Shown here piece by piece: positions 31,938-32,514 of a stretch of 32,514 bases of DNA; position 1 is the stretch's first letter, and every line of letters begins with the position of its first letter. The position numbers were made by a program, and so were the translations under genes. The notes under the pieces were generated by a model, which was given only the letters and a program-made list of their open reading frames with translations, made no database searches and was not told the origin of the DNA. The stretch covers positions 1 through 32,514 of the forward strand of contig NZ_JALNUR010000035.1 in the NCBI RefSeq assembly GCF_026540895.1, read 5' to 3'. This DNA is from Sphingomonas sp. GM_Shp_1 (GTDB lineage: Bacteria > Pseudomonadota > Alphaproteobacteria > Sphingomonadales > Sphingomonadaceae).

Positions 31938-32514
31938 ATGAGCCGTACTCCGACCGCTACCACCCCGCCGATCGCCGAACTCACCCTTCGCGGGATCGCA
32001 CTGGGCGGGATCATCACGCTGCTGTTCACCGCCGCGAACGTGTATCTGGGCCTCAAGGTCGGGCTGACCTTCGCCACCTCGATCCCGGCAGCGGTCATCT
32101 CGATGGCGATCCTGCGCTATCTGCCGAACAGTTCGGTGCTGGAGAACAACATCGTCCAGACGGTCGCCTCGGCGGCGGGGACGCTGGCGGCGATCATCTT
32201 CGTACTTCCCGGCCTCGTCATGATCGGCTGGTGGCAAGGCTTCCCCTATCTTCTGACCGCCGGGATCACCGCCACGGGGGGCATATTGGGCGTGATGTTC
32301 TCGGTGCCGCTGCGCCGCGCGCTCGTGGTCGATACCGACCTTCCCTATCCCGAAGGCCGTGCCGCCGCCGAGGTGCTGAAGGTCGGCGCAGGCAGCCGTG
32401 AGGGCGAGGCGGAGAGCGCGGTCGGCCTGCGGCTGATCGTGGTCAACGCGATCGCCTCGGCCGGGTTTGCCATACTTACCCAGACCAAGCTGGCCGTCGC
32501 CGAAGCCGCCATCT
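31938..32514 (+). CDS. OPT-family oligopeptide transporter (partial, 5' part)
   Basis: The first 192 residues of an integral membrane transporter; the gene continues past the window edge. The N-terminus MSRTPTATTPPIAELTLRGIALGGIITLLFTAANVYLGLKVGLTF is characteristic of the bacterial OPT family, followed by SIPAAVISMAILRYL, NSSVLENNIVQTVASAAGTLAAIIFVLPGL and GVMFSVPLRRALVVDTDLPYPEGRAAAEVLKVG. Members move small peptides or metal chelates by proton symport; the substrate here is unknown. ATG 31938 fits the family start, but no strong Shine-Dalgarno is visible. Confidence 0.88.
   Translation, partial: MSRTPTATTPPIAELTLRGIALGGIITLLFTAANVYLGLKVGLTFATSIPAAVISMAILRYLPNSSVLENNIVQTVASAAGTLAAIIFVLPGLVMIGWWQGFPYLLTAGITATGGILGVMFSVPLRRALVVDTDLPYPEGRAAAEVLKVGAGSREGEAESAVGLRLIVVNAIASAGFAILTQTKLAVAEAAI

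Overview
The window is chromosomal DNA of high G+C content, coding on nearly its whole length. Family content and style point to an alphaproteobacterium of the Sphingomonadales, probably Sphingomonas or a close relative. The pointers are short intergenic gaps filled with G+C-rich palindromic (REP-like) repeats, class 2 pyrD, ATP-cone-less nrdA, class I fumarase, hflK-hflC followed by a DegP protease, and small secreted proteins with a V-C-G-R-R motif. The assignment is an inference from gene families and repeat style, not from a database match.

Layout. 1-4.8 kb: pyrD (pyrimidines), ggt (gamma-glutamyltransferase) and a long-chain acyl-CoA synthetase, all on +. 4.87-6.57 kb: a small cassette made of a palindromic operator, a 78-residue XRE regulator and two overlapping paralogous four-helix membrane proteins. 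A third, decayed copy of the membrane protein follows. 6.59-10.9 kb: class I fumarase (-), divergent from a membrane PAS-GGDEF-EAL-PilZ cyclic-di-GMP protein (+). 11.1-15.6 kb: the class I ribonucleotide reductase locus, nrdA with a NrdR-box-like site upstream, then nrdB with a strong terminator. Between nrdA and nrdB lie a DUF559 nuclease gene tightly bracketed by inverted REPs, a DUF2171 gene on - and a small membrane protein gene. 15.6-16.0 kb: a large nested inverted-repeat element abutting an HNH nuclease gene.

16.4-19.3 kb (-): an outer-membrane beta-barrel protein, a MliC-like lipoprotein overlapping a very acidic protein gene, and a Bcr/CflA-type MFS transporter. 19.4-21.0 kb (+): a lipoprotein and a 2-oxoglutarate/Fe(II)-type oxygenase of the isopenicillin N synthase fold. 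21.0-21.2 kb: an inverted REP pair, one member of which is split by a 64-nt element that can fold as a perfect three-way junction. 21.2-26.1 kb: homoserine dehydrogenase (-), a DEDDh exonuclease (+), then on - two V-C-G-R-R secreted proteins, another small secreted Cys protein, a CoA-binding protein and the Mrp Fe-S carrier ATPase. 26.1-31.5 kb (+): hflK-hflC, DegP/HtrA protease, a terminator and a HerA-like DUF853 ATPase. 31.5-31.9 kb: another repeat cluster. An OPT-family transporter runs off the right edge.

Most genes are ordinary housekeeping or envelope genes. The unusual content is in the gaps. The most interesting piece is the DUF559 gene framed by REPs in the nrdA-nrdB gap, which has the layout of a REP/RAYT 'REPtron' but carries a restriction-endonuclease-fold protein instead of a RAYT transposase. 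Next come the three-way-junction element nested in a REP, the 400-bp nested inverted repeat beside the HNH gene, and the XRE/membrane-protein cassette with its decaying third copy.
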